Below, in pieces: positions 35,402-43,533 of a stretch of DNA of 64,000 nt. Numbering within the stretch: position 1 is the stretch's first letter; each line of letters starts with the position of its first letter. The position numbers and the translations under genes are program-made. The DNA comes from Pseudomonas karstica. GTDB taxonomy: Bacteria; Pseudomonadota; Gammaproteobacteria; Pseudomonadales; Pseudomonadaceae. The notes beneath the pieces were generated by a model. The model searched no databases and had not been told where the DNA came from. It worked only from the letters and a program-made list of their open reading frames with translations. The stretch is taken from positions 1-64,000 of the forward strand of contig NZ_WLYI01000022.1 in assembly GCF_009707515.1 (NCBI RefSeq). The letters run 5' to 3'.

Positions 35402-37662
35402 GTTACACCGTGGCCGTGCGAGCGCTGTGCGAGTTCACCGCGAAGGTGGGTGACCTGGACCTGCGCTTTACCCCCTCGCCCAGCGCCCAGGAAGGCATTG
35501 TTGGCCATCGCACCGTGGCCTCCCGGCGCAGTGCCCACTACCAGAACGAAGTGGCCCTTGAGGGCGAGTACCAACAGTTGAAGGTGCGCGGCCGCGCGGA
35601 TGGCTACGACCCCGACCGCAACCTGTTGGAAGAGGTGAAGACCTATCGCGGCGATCTCGACGCCCAACCTGCCAATCACCGGCAATTGCACTGGGCCCAG
35701 GTCAAGGTCTATGGCTGGTTGATGTGCCAGACGCTGGGGCTTGGCGAAATTGACCTGGCATTGGTGTATTTCGATATCGTCGGCGAGCAGGAAACGCCGG
35801 TGAGCCAACGCTTTGAGGCGAGCGAACTGGAACAGTTCTTCAACCAGCAATGCGCGCTGTTCCTGGGTTGGGCCGAGCAGCAAATGCACCAACGCGAAGC
35901 CCGTGACAGCGCGGCGCAAACCCTGGGGTTCCCGCACGACGAGTTCCGCCCCGGCCAGCGTGCGCTCGCCGAGTCTGTGTACAAGGCGGTCAGTACCGGA
36001 CGCTGCCTGATGGCCCAGGCGCCCACGGGCATCGGCAAGACTGTCGGCACAATCTTCCCGATGCTCAAGGCCTTGGCGCCTCAACGACTGGACAAGGTGT
36101 TTTTCCTCACCGCAAAAACCCCAGGGCGCAAGCTGGCCCTGGATGCGGCGCAAGTGCTGCTCGACAGCAGCCCCGAGCTGGCGCTGCGGGTGTTGGAAAT
36201 GGTCGCCCGGGACAAGGCTTGTGAACACCCGGACAAGGCTTGTCACGGCGATTCCTGCCTATTGGCCAAAGGCTTTTATGAGCGTCTGCCCGCCGCCCGG
36301 ATCGCCGCGGCCAAGGTGCGTTTGCTCGATCAGCGCAACCTGCGGGAAGTGGCCCTCGCACACCAGGTGTGTCCCTATTACCTGAGCCAGGAAATGGCCC
36401 GTTGGAGCGACGTGGTGGTCGCCGACTACAACTATTACTTCGACTTTGGTGCCCTGTTGTTCGGCCTGGCCCAGCTCAACCAGTGGCGTGTCGCGGTGCT
36501 GGTGGATGAAGCGCACAACCTGGTGGAGAGGGGCCGTTCGATGTACAGCGCCAGCCTTGACCAATACGCCCTCAAGACCCTGCGCGACACCGCCCCCGAG
36601 GTACTGAAGAAACCCTTGACCCGCCTGAACCGCGAATGGAATGCCCTGCACAAGGAACAGATCGCGCCGTACCAGGCCTATGCCGAAAAGCCTGACAAAC
36701 TGCTGCAGGCCCTGGCCCTGTGTGCCAGTGCCATGGGCGACTATTTCAACGAAAACCCCGACAGCCTCAATGGCGACCTGCAAACCTTCTACTTCGAGGC
36801 CTTGCAGTTTTCCAAGGTGGCGGAGTTGTTCAACGAACACTTTATCTTCGACATCAGCAAGCGCCAGGCCAGTGGTAAACGCAGCGCGTCCCAGTTGAGC
36901 CTGCGTAATGTGGTGCCCGCCGAATTCATCCGCCCACGCCTGAGTGCGGCCCGCAGCAGCGTGCTGTTTTCGGCGACTTTGAGCCCGCGACACTACTACG
37001 CCGACTTGCTCGGGTTGCCGGTGGATACAGCCTGGGTCGACGTGGAGTCGCCGTTCAAGGCGGAGCAACTGCAGGTGCGCATTGTCGATCGGATCTCCAC
37101 CCGGTTCGTGCATCGCCAGGCGTCATTGGCGCCTATCGTCGAGTTGATCGCCGAACAATTTTCCCAGCAGCCGGGTAACTACCTGGCTTTTTTCAGCAGT
37201 TTTGATTACCTGCAACAGGTGTCGCAGTTGCTGGCCGAGCGATATCCACAGATCACGCTGTGGCAACAATCCCGAGGCATGAGCGAAGCCGAGCGCCAGA
37301 AGTTTCTTGATGGGTTCACCCAGCACAGCCAAGGCGTAGGGTTTGCCGTACTGGGCGGGGCATTCGGTGAAGGCATCGACCTGCCGGGCACGCGCTTGAT
37401 CGGCGCCTTTATCGCCACCCTGGGGTTGGCGCAATTGAACCCGGTCAACGAGCAAATAAAGCTGCGCATGGGCGCGATTTTTGGTGCTGGCTACGATTAC
37501 ACCTATCTTTACCCAGGTATTCAAAAAGTGGTGCAGGCAGCGGGGAGAGTGATCCGCAGCCAACAGGACCAAGGCGTGGTGATGTTGATCGACGACCGGT
37601 TTAGCGAGCAGCGGGTGCGGCAGTTGCTACCGCGATGGTGGTCAACGAACCGTCGGCTCTGA
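35398..37662 (+). CDS. XPD/DinG-like DNA helicase with N-terminal PD-(D/E)XK nuclease
   Basis: A 754-residue protein. Residues about 45-110 carry a Cas4/RecB-like nuclease core: Asp68 in GRADGY, Glu79-Val-Lys81, then a Q-x-Y motif (QLHWAQVKVYGWLM). The helicase has Walker A APTGIGKT (Lys214), DEAH at 370-373 and C-terminal motifs ending QAAGRVIRS. Cys275, Cys282, Cys287 and Cys325 lie where XPD-type helicases bind a 4Fe-4S cluster. The start is TTG 35398 overlapping the nuclease stop; GTG 35410 is an alternative. Coupling with FAN1 suggests joint processing of crosslinks or flaps; this is inference. Confidence 0.85.
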   Translation: MSYTVAVRALCEFTAKVGDLDLRFTPSPSAQEGIVGHRTVASRRSAHYQNEVALEGEYQQLKVRGRADGYDPDRNLLEEVKTYRGDLDAQPANHRQLHWAQVKVYGWLMCQTLGLGEIDLALVYFDIVGEQETPVSQRFEASELEQFFNQQCALFLGWAEQQMHQREARDSAAQTLGFPHDEFRPGQRALAESVYKAVSTGRCLMAQAPTGIGKTVGTIFPMLKALAPQRLDKVFFLTAKTPGRKLALDAAQVLLDSSPELALRVLEMVARDKACEHPDKACHGDSCLLAKGFYERLPAARIAAAKVRLLDQRNLREVALAHQVCPYYLSQEMARWSDVVVADYNYYFDFGALLFGLAQLNQWRVAVLVDEAHNLVERGRSMYSASLDQYALKTLRDTAPEVLKKPLTRLNREWNALHKEQIAPYQAYAEKPDKLLQALALCASAMGDYFNENPDSLNGDLQTFYFEALQFSKVAELFNEHFIFDISKRQASGKRSASQLSLRNVVPAEFIRPRLSAARSSVLFSATLSPRHYYADLLGLPVDTAWVDVESPFKAEQLQVRIVDRISTRFVHRQASLAPIVELIAEQFSQQPGNYLAFFSSFDYLQQVSQLLAERYPQITLWQQSRGMSEAERQKFLDGFTQHSQGVGFAVLGGAFGEGIDLPGTRLIGAFIATLGLAQLNPVNEQIKLRMGAIFGAGYDYTYLYPGIQKVVQAAGRVIRSQQDQGVVMLIDDRFSEQRVRQLLPRWWSTNRRL

Positions 37663-37705
37663 TGACAGTGGCTTCCTCAGGGCAAGCGGTGCGCTGAACG
37701 AACTT

Positions 37706-37733
37706 GAACTTCGGGCAAGGTGGGTTCTTCTAA
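37706..37733 (+). promoter_or_regulatory. Candidate AlgU (RpoE-type) promoter
   Basis: GAACTT (37706-37711), a 17-nt spacer and TCTAA (37729-37733) match the AlgU consensus GAACTT-N16/17-TCtgA. A second GAACTT directly precedes it (37700-37705). The predicted start would lie about 10 nt before the ribosome site of the membrane-protein gene at 37764, giving envelope-stress control. Confidence 0.5.
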
Positions 37734-37763
37734 AGAAATTCGACTTCGCAAGGACCCTTGACC

Positions 37764-38309
37764 GTGTCCAGAATCATTTCCCCTCAAACCCCGGCGTCGG
37801 CGCTGAACGATCATACCGAGCACTCTGCGAAGATTTTTGGCTCGCCCAAGGATCGCCTGGATTTTTACCGCCGAGAGATCCAGTACGAAACCACCATCCT
37901 GGCCAACCGCACCGATGCCTACCTGACGGCGCAGTCGTTTTTGGTGATCGCCTTCGCTTCGTGCATGTCCAACCTCAATCCCGAGTGGGGCAAGCTGTTT
38001 ACCCTGGTGGTACCGGCATTCCTGGCCCTGCTGGGCATCGTCAGCTCACTCAACGCCTGGCCGGGCATTCGCGCGGCCTACGACATCATCGACCACTGGT
38101 ACTTCAAGCAAAGCCAGTTGCTGCGCAGTGAACCGGTAATGGGCATGGCCTTCGACGACTCGCCGCTGTTTTGCGAAACAGAGTCGTCCCATAAGGGCTA
38201 TCGCAAATCCCTGTTGTTTTCAGTACGCACGCCGTGGTTGTTCATGCTGTTCTGGATCCTGCTGGGAGCCTATGCGCTCTATATCCAAATAGACAATCCG
38301 GGCTCGTAG
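37764..38309 (+). CDS. Small membrane protein, RipA-like, function unknown
   Basis: About 181 residues from GTG 37764, which has AAGGA 9 nt upstream (TTG 37758 is too close). Residues about 20-50 are charged and helical. Two hydrophobic segments (about 55-90, possibly a hairpin with the tryptophan-containing turn SNLNPEWGK) precede a charged middle region, and a third spans about 152-174 (PWLFMLFWILLGAYALYI). I do not recognise a function; RipA-type octameric membrane proteins look similar. An AlgU-like promoter precedes it. Confidence 0.65.
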   Translation: MSRIISPQTPASALNDHTEHSAKIFGSPKDRLDFYRREIQYETTILANRTDAYLTAQSFLVIAFASCMSNLNPEWGKLFTLVVPAFLALLGIVSSLNAWPGIRAAYDIIDHWYFKQSQLLRSEPVMGMAFDDSPLFCETESSHKGYRKSLLFSVRTPWLFMLFWILLGAYALYIQIDNPGS

Positions 38310-38395
38310 GCAAACGGAATGAACTTCATCTTGCCCGATGAGCCCATACCTTTACGCAAGGTGTGTGATTTCAACGATCAGTCAAGAGGTGAGTC

Positions 38396-38614
38396 ATGAG
38401 CACAGACGCTAAAGACGACCCGCAAGTCAGCGACCGCAATGATCCGGCGATCGACGTTGGTCATCCAGCGCCCGGTAACGGCGCAGATGCCCCAAAAGAC
38501 CCGAAGCCCGCCAAAGATCCCAAGGCCAGGGAAAACGACTACAGTCCAGACTTCAAGCCCGAGCGCGAACCCACGCGTGAAACCGATGCCGATATCGATA
38601 CTCCGGGCGGTTAG
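38396..38614 (+). CDS. Small hydrophilic Asp/Pro/Lys-rich protein
   Basis: A 72-residue protein with no hydrophobic segment, rich in Asp, Pro, Lys and Glu (SDRNDPAIDVGHPAPGNG; KDPKPAKDPKAREND), probably disordered. AGAGGTGAG precedes ATG 38396. It resembles small stress-inducible hydrophilins in composition only. It is followed 11 nt later by an acidic 45-residue gene, so the two form a small operon. Confidence 0.6.
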   Translation: MSTDAKDDPQVSDRNDPAIDVGHPAPGNGADAPKDPKPAKDPKARENDYSPDFKPEREPTRETDADIDTPGG

Positions 38615-38625
38615 AGGAGTTGATC

Positions 38626-38763
38626 ATGTCCGATGACAGTGAAGACACCGCAGAAGAGGTCATCAACGACCCGGGCAATGAAGACCCGGGTTCGTTGATG
38701 GACGATGCCGAAGTACCGCTTATCGATCCGGATGAGGAGGCAGCCGCAGACAGTCCTGAATGA
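38626..38763 (+). CDS. Very acidic 45-residue protein
   Basis: ATG 38626 follows a strong GAGGAG. The product (MSDDSEDTAEEVIND, then NEDPGSLMDDAEVPLIDPDEE and an acidic tail) has many Asp/Glu and no Lys or Arg, with no transmembrane part. It is preceded by the Asp/Pro-rich gene with a short spacer. The function is unknown; a nucleic-acid mimic or disordered protectant is conceivable but unsupported. Confidence 0.5.
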   Translation: MSDDSEDTAEEVINDPGNEDPGSLMDDAEVPLIDPDEEAAADSPE

Positions 38764-38831
38764 TCCACGATCGGTCGGTTTTGGGCCGGGCGGCTGCCTG
38801 CCAGGGAATGCGTGTTCATGGCTAAGAATGC

Positions 38832-38859
38832 TTGATGAAACGTTTCACTAACCGATAAA
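38832..38859 (+). promoter_or_regulatory. Candidate promoter of the sugar ABC operon
   Basis: TTGATG (38832-38837), a 16-nt spacer and GATAAA (38854-38859) fit a sigma70 promoter moderately. The TGAAACGTTTCA palindrome covers the -35 end and spacer, and the 18-bp palindrome at 38865 covers the expected start site, ideal positions for repression. Confidence 0.45.
38836..38847. promoter_or_regulatory. Palindromic LacI-family operator identical to the Cra/FruR consensus
   Basis: TGAAACGTTTCA is a perfect 12-bp palindrome and equals the enterobacterial Cra (FruR) consensus. It may bind Pseudomonas FruR or the local LacI regulator (42525). Its centre is 32 bp, about three helical turns, from the second palindrome. 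Confidence 0.55.
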
Positions 38860-38864
38860 AGGCA

Positions 38865-38882
38865 TACGCAAGCGCTTGCGTA
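38865..38882. promoter_or_regulatory. 18-bp palindromic operator, probably for the local LacI regulator
   Basis: TACGCAAGCGCTTGCGTA equals its own reverse complement and has the central CG of LacI/GalR operators (xxCAAGCGCTTGxx). It is about 100 nt before the first gene of the operon that encodes a LacI-family repressor. Confidence 0.6.
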
Positions 38883-38955
38883 AGTAAAGCTATCAAATTA
38901 GAGTCGACCCCAATCAGGTCACCCGATACCGCATTATTGGTGATGGCCCACGTAC

Positions 38956-38966
38956 AAAAATAAAAA
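38956..38966 (+). promoter_or_regulatory. A-rich motif next to the ribosome site, candidate Hfq/Crc target
   Basis: AAAAATAAAAA contains two overlapping matches to the AANAANAA motif bound by Hfq/Crc, just before GGGGT and the start at 38980. Catabolite repression at translation is typical for Pseudomonas sugar transporters. Confidence 0.35.
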
Positions 38967-38979
38967 TCTCGGGGTCACG

Positions 38980-40524
38980 ATGCGCCTTGAAACCACCGCA
39001 ATTCCTCTGCTTGAAATGCGCGGCATCTCCAAGACCTTCAATGGCCTGCGGGTGCTCAAGAACGTCGGCCTGAAAGTCTATCCGGGTGAAATTCATGCCC
39101 TGATGGGTGAGAACGGGGCCGGTAAATCGACCCTGATGAAAATCCTCTCCGGTGCCTACCAGGCCGATGATGGCGGCGAAATCCGCATCGATGGCCAGCT
39201 CATTGCCAGTTACAACCCTGGCACCGCGAAAACCCTCGGCATCGCGGTGATCTATCAGGAATTGAGCCTGTGCCCGAACCTGAGCGTGGCCGAAAATATC
39301 TACCTGGGTCGTGAGTTGCGCCGTGGCTGGACCATCGACCGCAAGGGGATGGAGGCCGGCTGTGTCGAGGTACTGGCAAGGCTTGGGGCTGAGTTCAAAG
39401 CTTCAACCCGCATCAGCACGCTATCGATTGCCGAGCGCCAACTGGTGGAAATCGCCCGTGCCTTGCATGCCCACGCCAAAATCCTGGTGATGGACGAACC
39501 CACCACGCCATTGTCATCCCGGGAGACGGACCGCCTGTTCGCCTTGATCAAACAGCTGCGCAGCCAGGGCCTGGCGATTATCTACATCAGCCATCGCATG
39601 GCCGAGATCTACGAACTGTCGGATCACGTGTCGGTGTTGCGCGACGGTGAATACGTCGGCGAGTTGGCCAGGGACGCGCTGTCTGCCGAGGTGCTGGTGA
39701 AGATGATGGTAGGCCGCGACCTATCCGGGTTCTACAAGAAGGAACACGCGCCCTATGACCCCGGCACGGTGGTGATGCGCGTGCGAGACATGGCCGATGG
39801 CAAGCGCGTGCGCCAGTGCAGTTTCGATTTGCATGCGGGTGAAGTGCTGGGGATCGCCGGGCTGGTAGGCGCCGGGCGTACCGAGCTGGCGCGGCTGATT
39901 TTTGCTGCCGACCCACGCACGCGTGGCACCCTTGAGGTGGTGGGCAAGGCCGTGACGCAGCTGCGCAACCCGGCGGACGCGATCCGCGCCGGCGTCGTCT
40001 ACCTCACTGAGGACCGCAAGGCCCAAGGGCTGTTTCTCGACATGAGCGTGGCTGACAATATCAACGTCTGCGCCTGCGTACCGGATGCCCATGCGGGCGG
40101 AGTGCTTGACCGTGGCCTCGGCGCCCGGAGGGCACGCGAGGCGATCCAGTCGCTGTCGATCCGTGTTGCTTCGGGCAAGGTCAATGTGGGTGCCTTGTCC
40201 GGTGGCAACCAGCAGAAAGTGCTATTGGCACGGTTGCTGGAGATCAAGCCTCACGTGTTGATCCTCGACGAGCCAACCCGGGGGGTGGACATCGGTTCCA
40301 AGTCGGAAATCTATCGAATCATCAATCAACTGGCCAAGGCCGGCGTGGGCGTGGTGGTGATCTCCAGCGAGCTGCCGGAAATCATCGGCACCTGCGACCG
40401 GGTGCTGGTCATGCGCGAAGGCCAGTTGGTGGCAGAGGTCGGTGGGACATCCGGTCGCGATATTTCCCAGGAAGCGATTATCGACCTCGCCACCGGTGGC
40501 GAGCAGGTGGCCGCTCATGGCTAA
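38980..40524 (+). CDS. Sugar ABC transporter ATP-binding protein (RbsA-like)
   Basis: A 514-residue protein with two fused ATPase domains. The first has Walker A GENGAGKST and Walker B ILVMDEPT. The second has a degenerate Walker A (GLVGAGRTE) with signature LSGGNQQK and LDEPTRGVD, as normal for ribose/xylose-type importers. It energises uptake with the permease and binding protein that follow. The first gene of a five-gene operon ending in xylulokinase, which argues against ribose and for a pentitol or pentose that yields xylulose. Confidence 0.9.
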   Translation: MRLETTAIPLLEMRGISKTFNGLRVLKNVGLKVYPGEIHALMGENGAGKSTLMKILSGAYQADDGGEIRIDGQLIASYNPGTAKTLGIAVIYQELSLCPNLSVAENIYLGRELRRGWTIDRKGMEAGCVEVLARLGAEFKASTRISTLSIAERQLVEIARALHAHAKILVMDEPTTPLSSRETDRLFALIKQLRSQGLAIIYISHRMAEIYELSDHVSVLRDGEYVGELARDALSAEVLVKMMVGRDLSGFYKKEHAPYDPGTVVMRVRDMADGKRVRQCSFDLHAGEVLGIAGLVGAGRTELARLIFAADPRTRGTLEVVGKAVTQLRNPADAIRAGVVYLTEDRKAQGLFLDMSVADNINVCACVPDAHAGGVLDRGLGARRAREAIQSLSIRVASGKVNVGALSGGNQQKVLLARLLEIKPHVLILDEPTRGVDIGSKSEIYRIINQLAKAGVGVVVISSELPEIIGTCDRVLVMREGQLVAEVGGTSGRDISQEAIIDLATGGEQVAAHG

Positions 40525-40549
40525 TTCCAACAACGTGGGGAGCAATGTG

Positions 40550-41527
40550 ATGACCGTGGACAATCCAGCAACGGTAGGCCGGCGCGAGCGCATGGGGGAA
40601 CTGATGCGCACCGTGGGCATGCTGCCGGTATTGGTGCTGTTGCTGGTGGGATTTGCCCTGGCCAGTGAAAACTTCCTGACGCTGCAAAACCTGTCGATCA
40701 TCACCCAGCAAGCCTCGGTGAACGTGGTGCTGGCGGCGGGAATGACCTTCGTGATCCTCACCGCCGGCATCGACCTGTCGGTGGGCGCGATTCTCGCTGC
40801 GTCCGCCGTGGTTGCGCTGCAAACGTCCCTGTCACCGCAGTACGGCATGCTGGGGATTTTTGCCGGTGTCGGTTTCGGCCTGTTGCTGGGCCTGGTCAAC
40901 GGTGGGCTGATCGCTTTCATGCGCCTGCCGCCGTTTATCGTCACCCTTGGTGCGTTGACCGCCATGCGTGGCCTGGCGCGGCTGTTGGCGGACGACAAGA
41001 CCGTATTCAACCCCGACCTGCCGTTTGCCTTTATCGGCAATGACTCGATCCTCGGTGTGCCCTGGCTGGTGGTGATCGCGGTGGCGGTCATCGGCCTGTC
41101 GTGGTTTATCCTGCGGCGCACGGTGATGGGGGTGCAGATCTATGCCGTGGGCGGCAACCCCGAAGCGGCACGCCTGTCGGGGATCAAGGTGTGGAAAGTG
41201 CTGCTGTTCGTCTACGCGATGTCCGGTGCCCTGGCGGGGTTGGGCGCAGTGATGAGCGCCTCGCGGCTGTTCGCCGCCAATGGCCTGCAACTGGGCCAAT
41301 CCTATGAGTTGGATGCCATTGCGGCGGTGATCCTCGGTGGCACCAGTTTTACCGGCGGCGTCGGCACTATCGGCGGCACCCTGATTGGCGCGCTGATCAT
41401 TGCGGTACTGACCAATGGCCTGGTGCTGCTGGGAGTCTCGGATATCTGGCAGTACATCATCAAGGGCATCGTGATCATTGGCGCGGTGGCGCTGGATCGT
41501 TATCGCCAGTCCGGTGCGCGGACCTGA
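40550..41527 (+). CDS. Sugar ABC transporter permease (RbsC-like)
   Basis: A 325-residue inner-membrane permease with 8-10 helices and the family-typical GMTFVILTAGIDLSVG and VILGGTSFTGGVGTIGGTLIG motifs. ATG 40550 is preferred because GGGGAG lies 7 nt upstream; ATG 40517, overlapping the ATPase stop, is an alternative adding 11 residues. Confidence 0.9.
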   Translation: MTVDNPATVGRRERMGELMRTVGMLPVLVLLLVGFALASENFLTLQNLSIITQQASVNVVLAAGMTFVILTAGIDLSVGAILAASAVVALQTSLSPQYGMLGIFAGVGFGLLLGLVNGGLIAFMRLPPFIVTLGALTAMRGLARLLADDKTVFNPDLPFAFIGNDSILGVPWLVVIAVAVIGLSWFILRRTVMGVQIYAVGGNPEAARLSGIKVWKVLLFVYAMSGALAGLGAVMSASRLFAANGLQLGQSYELDAIAAVILGGTSFTGGVGTIGGTLIGALIIAVLTNGLVLLGVSDIWQYIIKGIVIIGAVALDRYRQSGART

Positions 41528-41562
41528 ATTTCACCTCACACAATAATCACAAGAGAGCCATC

Positions 41563-42504
41563 ATGAACTTCAAACGCATCTTTCCTGTTGTCGCCTCCTT
41601 GAGCCTGGCTGTGCTGATGTCCCAAACCGTGCAGGCCCGTGAATTGAAAAGCATGGGCATCAGCATGGGCTCTCTGGGTAATCCGTATTTCGTGACCCTG
41701 GCTGACGGTGCCACGGCGCGGGCCAAGGAGTTGAACCCGGCCGTCAAGGTCACTTCGGTCTCGGCCGATTACGACCTGAGCAAACAGTTCTCGCAGATCG
41801 ATAACTTCATCTCGTCCAAGGTCGACCTGATCCTGCTGAATGCCGTCGATCCATCCGCCATGGCTTCGGCCATCAAGAAAGCCCGGGATGCCGGGATCGT
41901 GGTGGTGGCGGTGGACGTCGACGCCAAGGGTGTGAATGCCACGGTACAGACCGATAACGTCGAGGCAGGCAAGCTGGCTTGCCAGTTCATCGTCGACAAG
42001 TTGGCGGGCAAGGGTAATGTGATCATCCAGAACGGCCCGCAAGTGACGGCGGTGACAGATCGGGTCAAGGGTTGTGAAGCCGCCCTGGCAGGTGCGCCGC
42101 AGATCAAGGTGCTGTCCGATGATCAGGACGGCAAAGGTTCCCGTGAAGGCGGGCTGAACGTAATGCAGGGCTACCTGACACGCTTCCCGAAAATCGACGC
42201 TCTGTTCGCCATCAACGACCCGCAAGCCATCGGCAGCGACCTGGCTGCCCGCCAGCTGAAACGCAGCGGCATCATCATTACCTCAGTGGATGGCGCGCCA
42301 GACATCGAGAACGCTCTCAAGAGCGACACCTCGATCCAGGCTTCATCCAGCCAGGACCCTTGGGCCATGGCCCAGACCGCAGTGAACATCGGCAATGACA
42401 TACTCAACGACAAACAACCCGCCGAAGCAGTTACCCTGCTCGCACCGAAACTGATCACCCGCGAGAACGTCGGTAGCTATAGCGGTTGGTCGAGCAAACA
42501 TTGA
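41563..42504 (+). CDS. Sugar ABC transporter substrate-binding protein (RbsB-like)
   Basis: A 313-residue periplasmic protein of the Peripla_BP_4 type with a signal peptide (residues 1-24, ending VQA). It has the family features MGISMGSLGNPYFVTLADGA at the mature N-terminus and NAVDPSAMASAIKKARDAGI. The exact sugar is not evident. AGAGAG precedes ATG 41563, and AATAAT just upstream partly matches the Hfq/Crc motif. Confidence 0.9.
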   Translation: MNFKRIFPVVASLSLAVLMSQTVQARELKSMGISMGSLGNPYFVTLADGATARAKELNPAVKVTSVSADYDLSKQFSQIDNFISSKVDLILLNAVDPSAMASAIKKARDAGIVVVAVDVDAKGVNATVQTDNVEAGKLACQFIVDKLAGKGNVIIQNGPQVTAVTDRVKGCEAALAGAPQIKVLSDDQDGKGSREGGLNVMQGYLTRFPKIDALFAINDPQAIGSDLAARQLKRSGIIITSVDGAPDIENALKSDTSIQASSSQDPWAMAQTAVNIGNDILNDKQPAEAVTLLAPKLITRENVGSYSGWSSKH

Positions 42505-42524
42505 GGCCATAAGGAGAGAGCAGG

Positions 42525-43517
42525 GTGGCAACCATGGATGATGTGGCGAAGCTCGCCGGCGTCTCGACGTCGACGGTTTCCCATGTGCTGAACGGCACAC
42601 GCAAGGTTAGCCCGCAGACCGTGCAAGCGGTGCAGGGGGCCATCCGGCAGCTGGGGTATATTCCCAATACCCTGGCCCGTTCCCTGGCCCGATCGACGAC
42701 CAACACCATTGGCGTGGCGATCTCGGCGCTCTCCAACCATTATTTCAGCGAAACCGTGCATGCGATTGAAACCGAGTGTGCCAAGCACGGCTTCATGATG
42801 CTGTTCGTCGACACCCATGATGACCCCGAACAGGAGTTGCGGGTGATCACGGCGCTGCATCATCGCAGGGTCGACGGCATCATCCTGGCGCCGTCTACTG
42901 GATCGCTGGCCCTGGCTTACCTGCAGGCCAACTCGATCGCGGCCGTGCTGGTAGACCGTATGGTGGACGACAGTTTTGACCAGGTCGGGGTTGAAAATAC
43001 CCAGTCTACCCAAGCCCTGGTCGCGCACCTGATCGAACATGGGCATCGACGCATCGGCTTTGTCGCCGGGCGTGCGGGGCTGGGCACTACTGACGAGCGG
43101 GTGGCTGGCTATCAGGCTGCATTACAGGCTGCGGGCCTACCACAGGATCCGGCGCTGCTGGTCAATGGTGGCTCCAACAGCGAGCCCGCGCGACAAGTCA
43201 CCCGCCAACTATTGGCCCTGTCATCGCCACCCACTGCGATCATGACCGGCAACAACCTGATGACCCTTGGTGTCATGCACGCCTTGCGCGACGCGGGGAT
43301 CGAGGTGCCCAGGCAAATGGCGCTGGTGGGCTTCGATGACTTTGACTGGGCGGATTTTTTTGTGCCGCGCCTGACCTTGATTGCCCAGCCTGTCCAGGAG
43401 CTGGGCGCCCGCGCGGTCAGTTTGCTGCTGGAGCGCATGGCGTCGCCCAAATGTAAAAAACACAGCGTGCGCCTGACACCCACTTTGCGGATTCGACATT
43501 CATGCGGCTGTCCTTGA
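42525..43517 (+). CDS. LacI-family repressor of the sugar operon
   Basis: A 330-residue repressor. The N-terminal helix-turn-helix is MDDVAKLAGVSTSTVSHVLN, followed by the hinge helix (NTLARSLARS) and a sugar-binding core. GTG 42525 is 8 nt after AGGAG; ATG 42534 is an alternative. As the fourth gene of the operon it probably binds the palindromes at 38836-38882 and is released by the imported sugar or its phosphate. Confidence 0.9.
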   Translation: MATMDDVAKLAGVSTSTVSHVLNGTRKVSPQTVQAVQGAIRQLGYIPNTLARSLARSTTNTIGVAISALSNHYFSETVHAIETECAKHGFMMLFVDTHDDPEQELRVITALHHRRVDGIILAPSTGSLALAYLQANSIAAVLVDRMVDDSFDQVGVENTQSTQALVAHLIEHGHRRIGFVAGRAGLGTTDERVAGYQAALQAAGLPQDPALLVNGGSNSEPARQVTRQLLALSSPPTAIMTGNNLMTLGVMHALRDAGIEVPRQMALVGFDDFDWADFFVPRLTLIAQPVQELGARAVSLLLERMASPKCKKHSVRLTPTLRIRHSCGCP

Positions 43518-43533
43518 TCGGAAAATCATCGGT

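Noticed and set aside
38315..38345. A second AlgU promoter (GAACTT near 38320) before the 72-residue gene
   Set aside because: No TCTGA-like -10 element at the right spacing was found.
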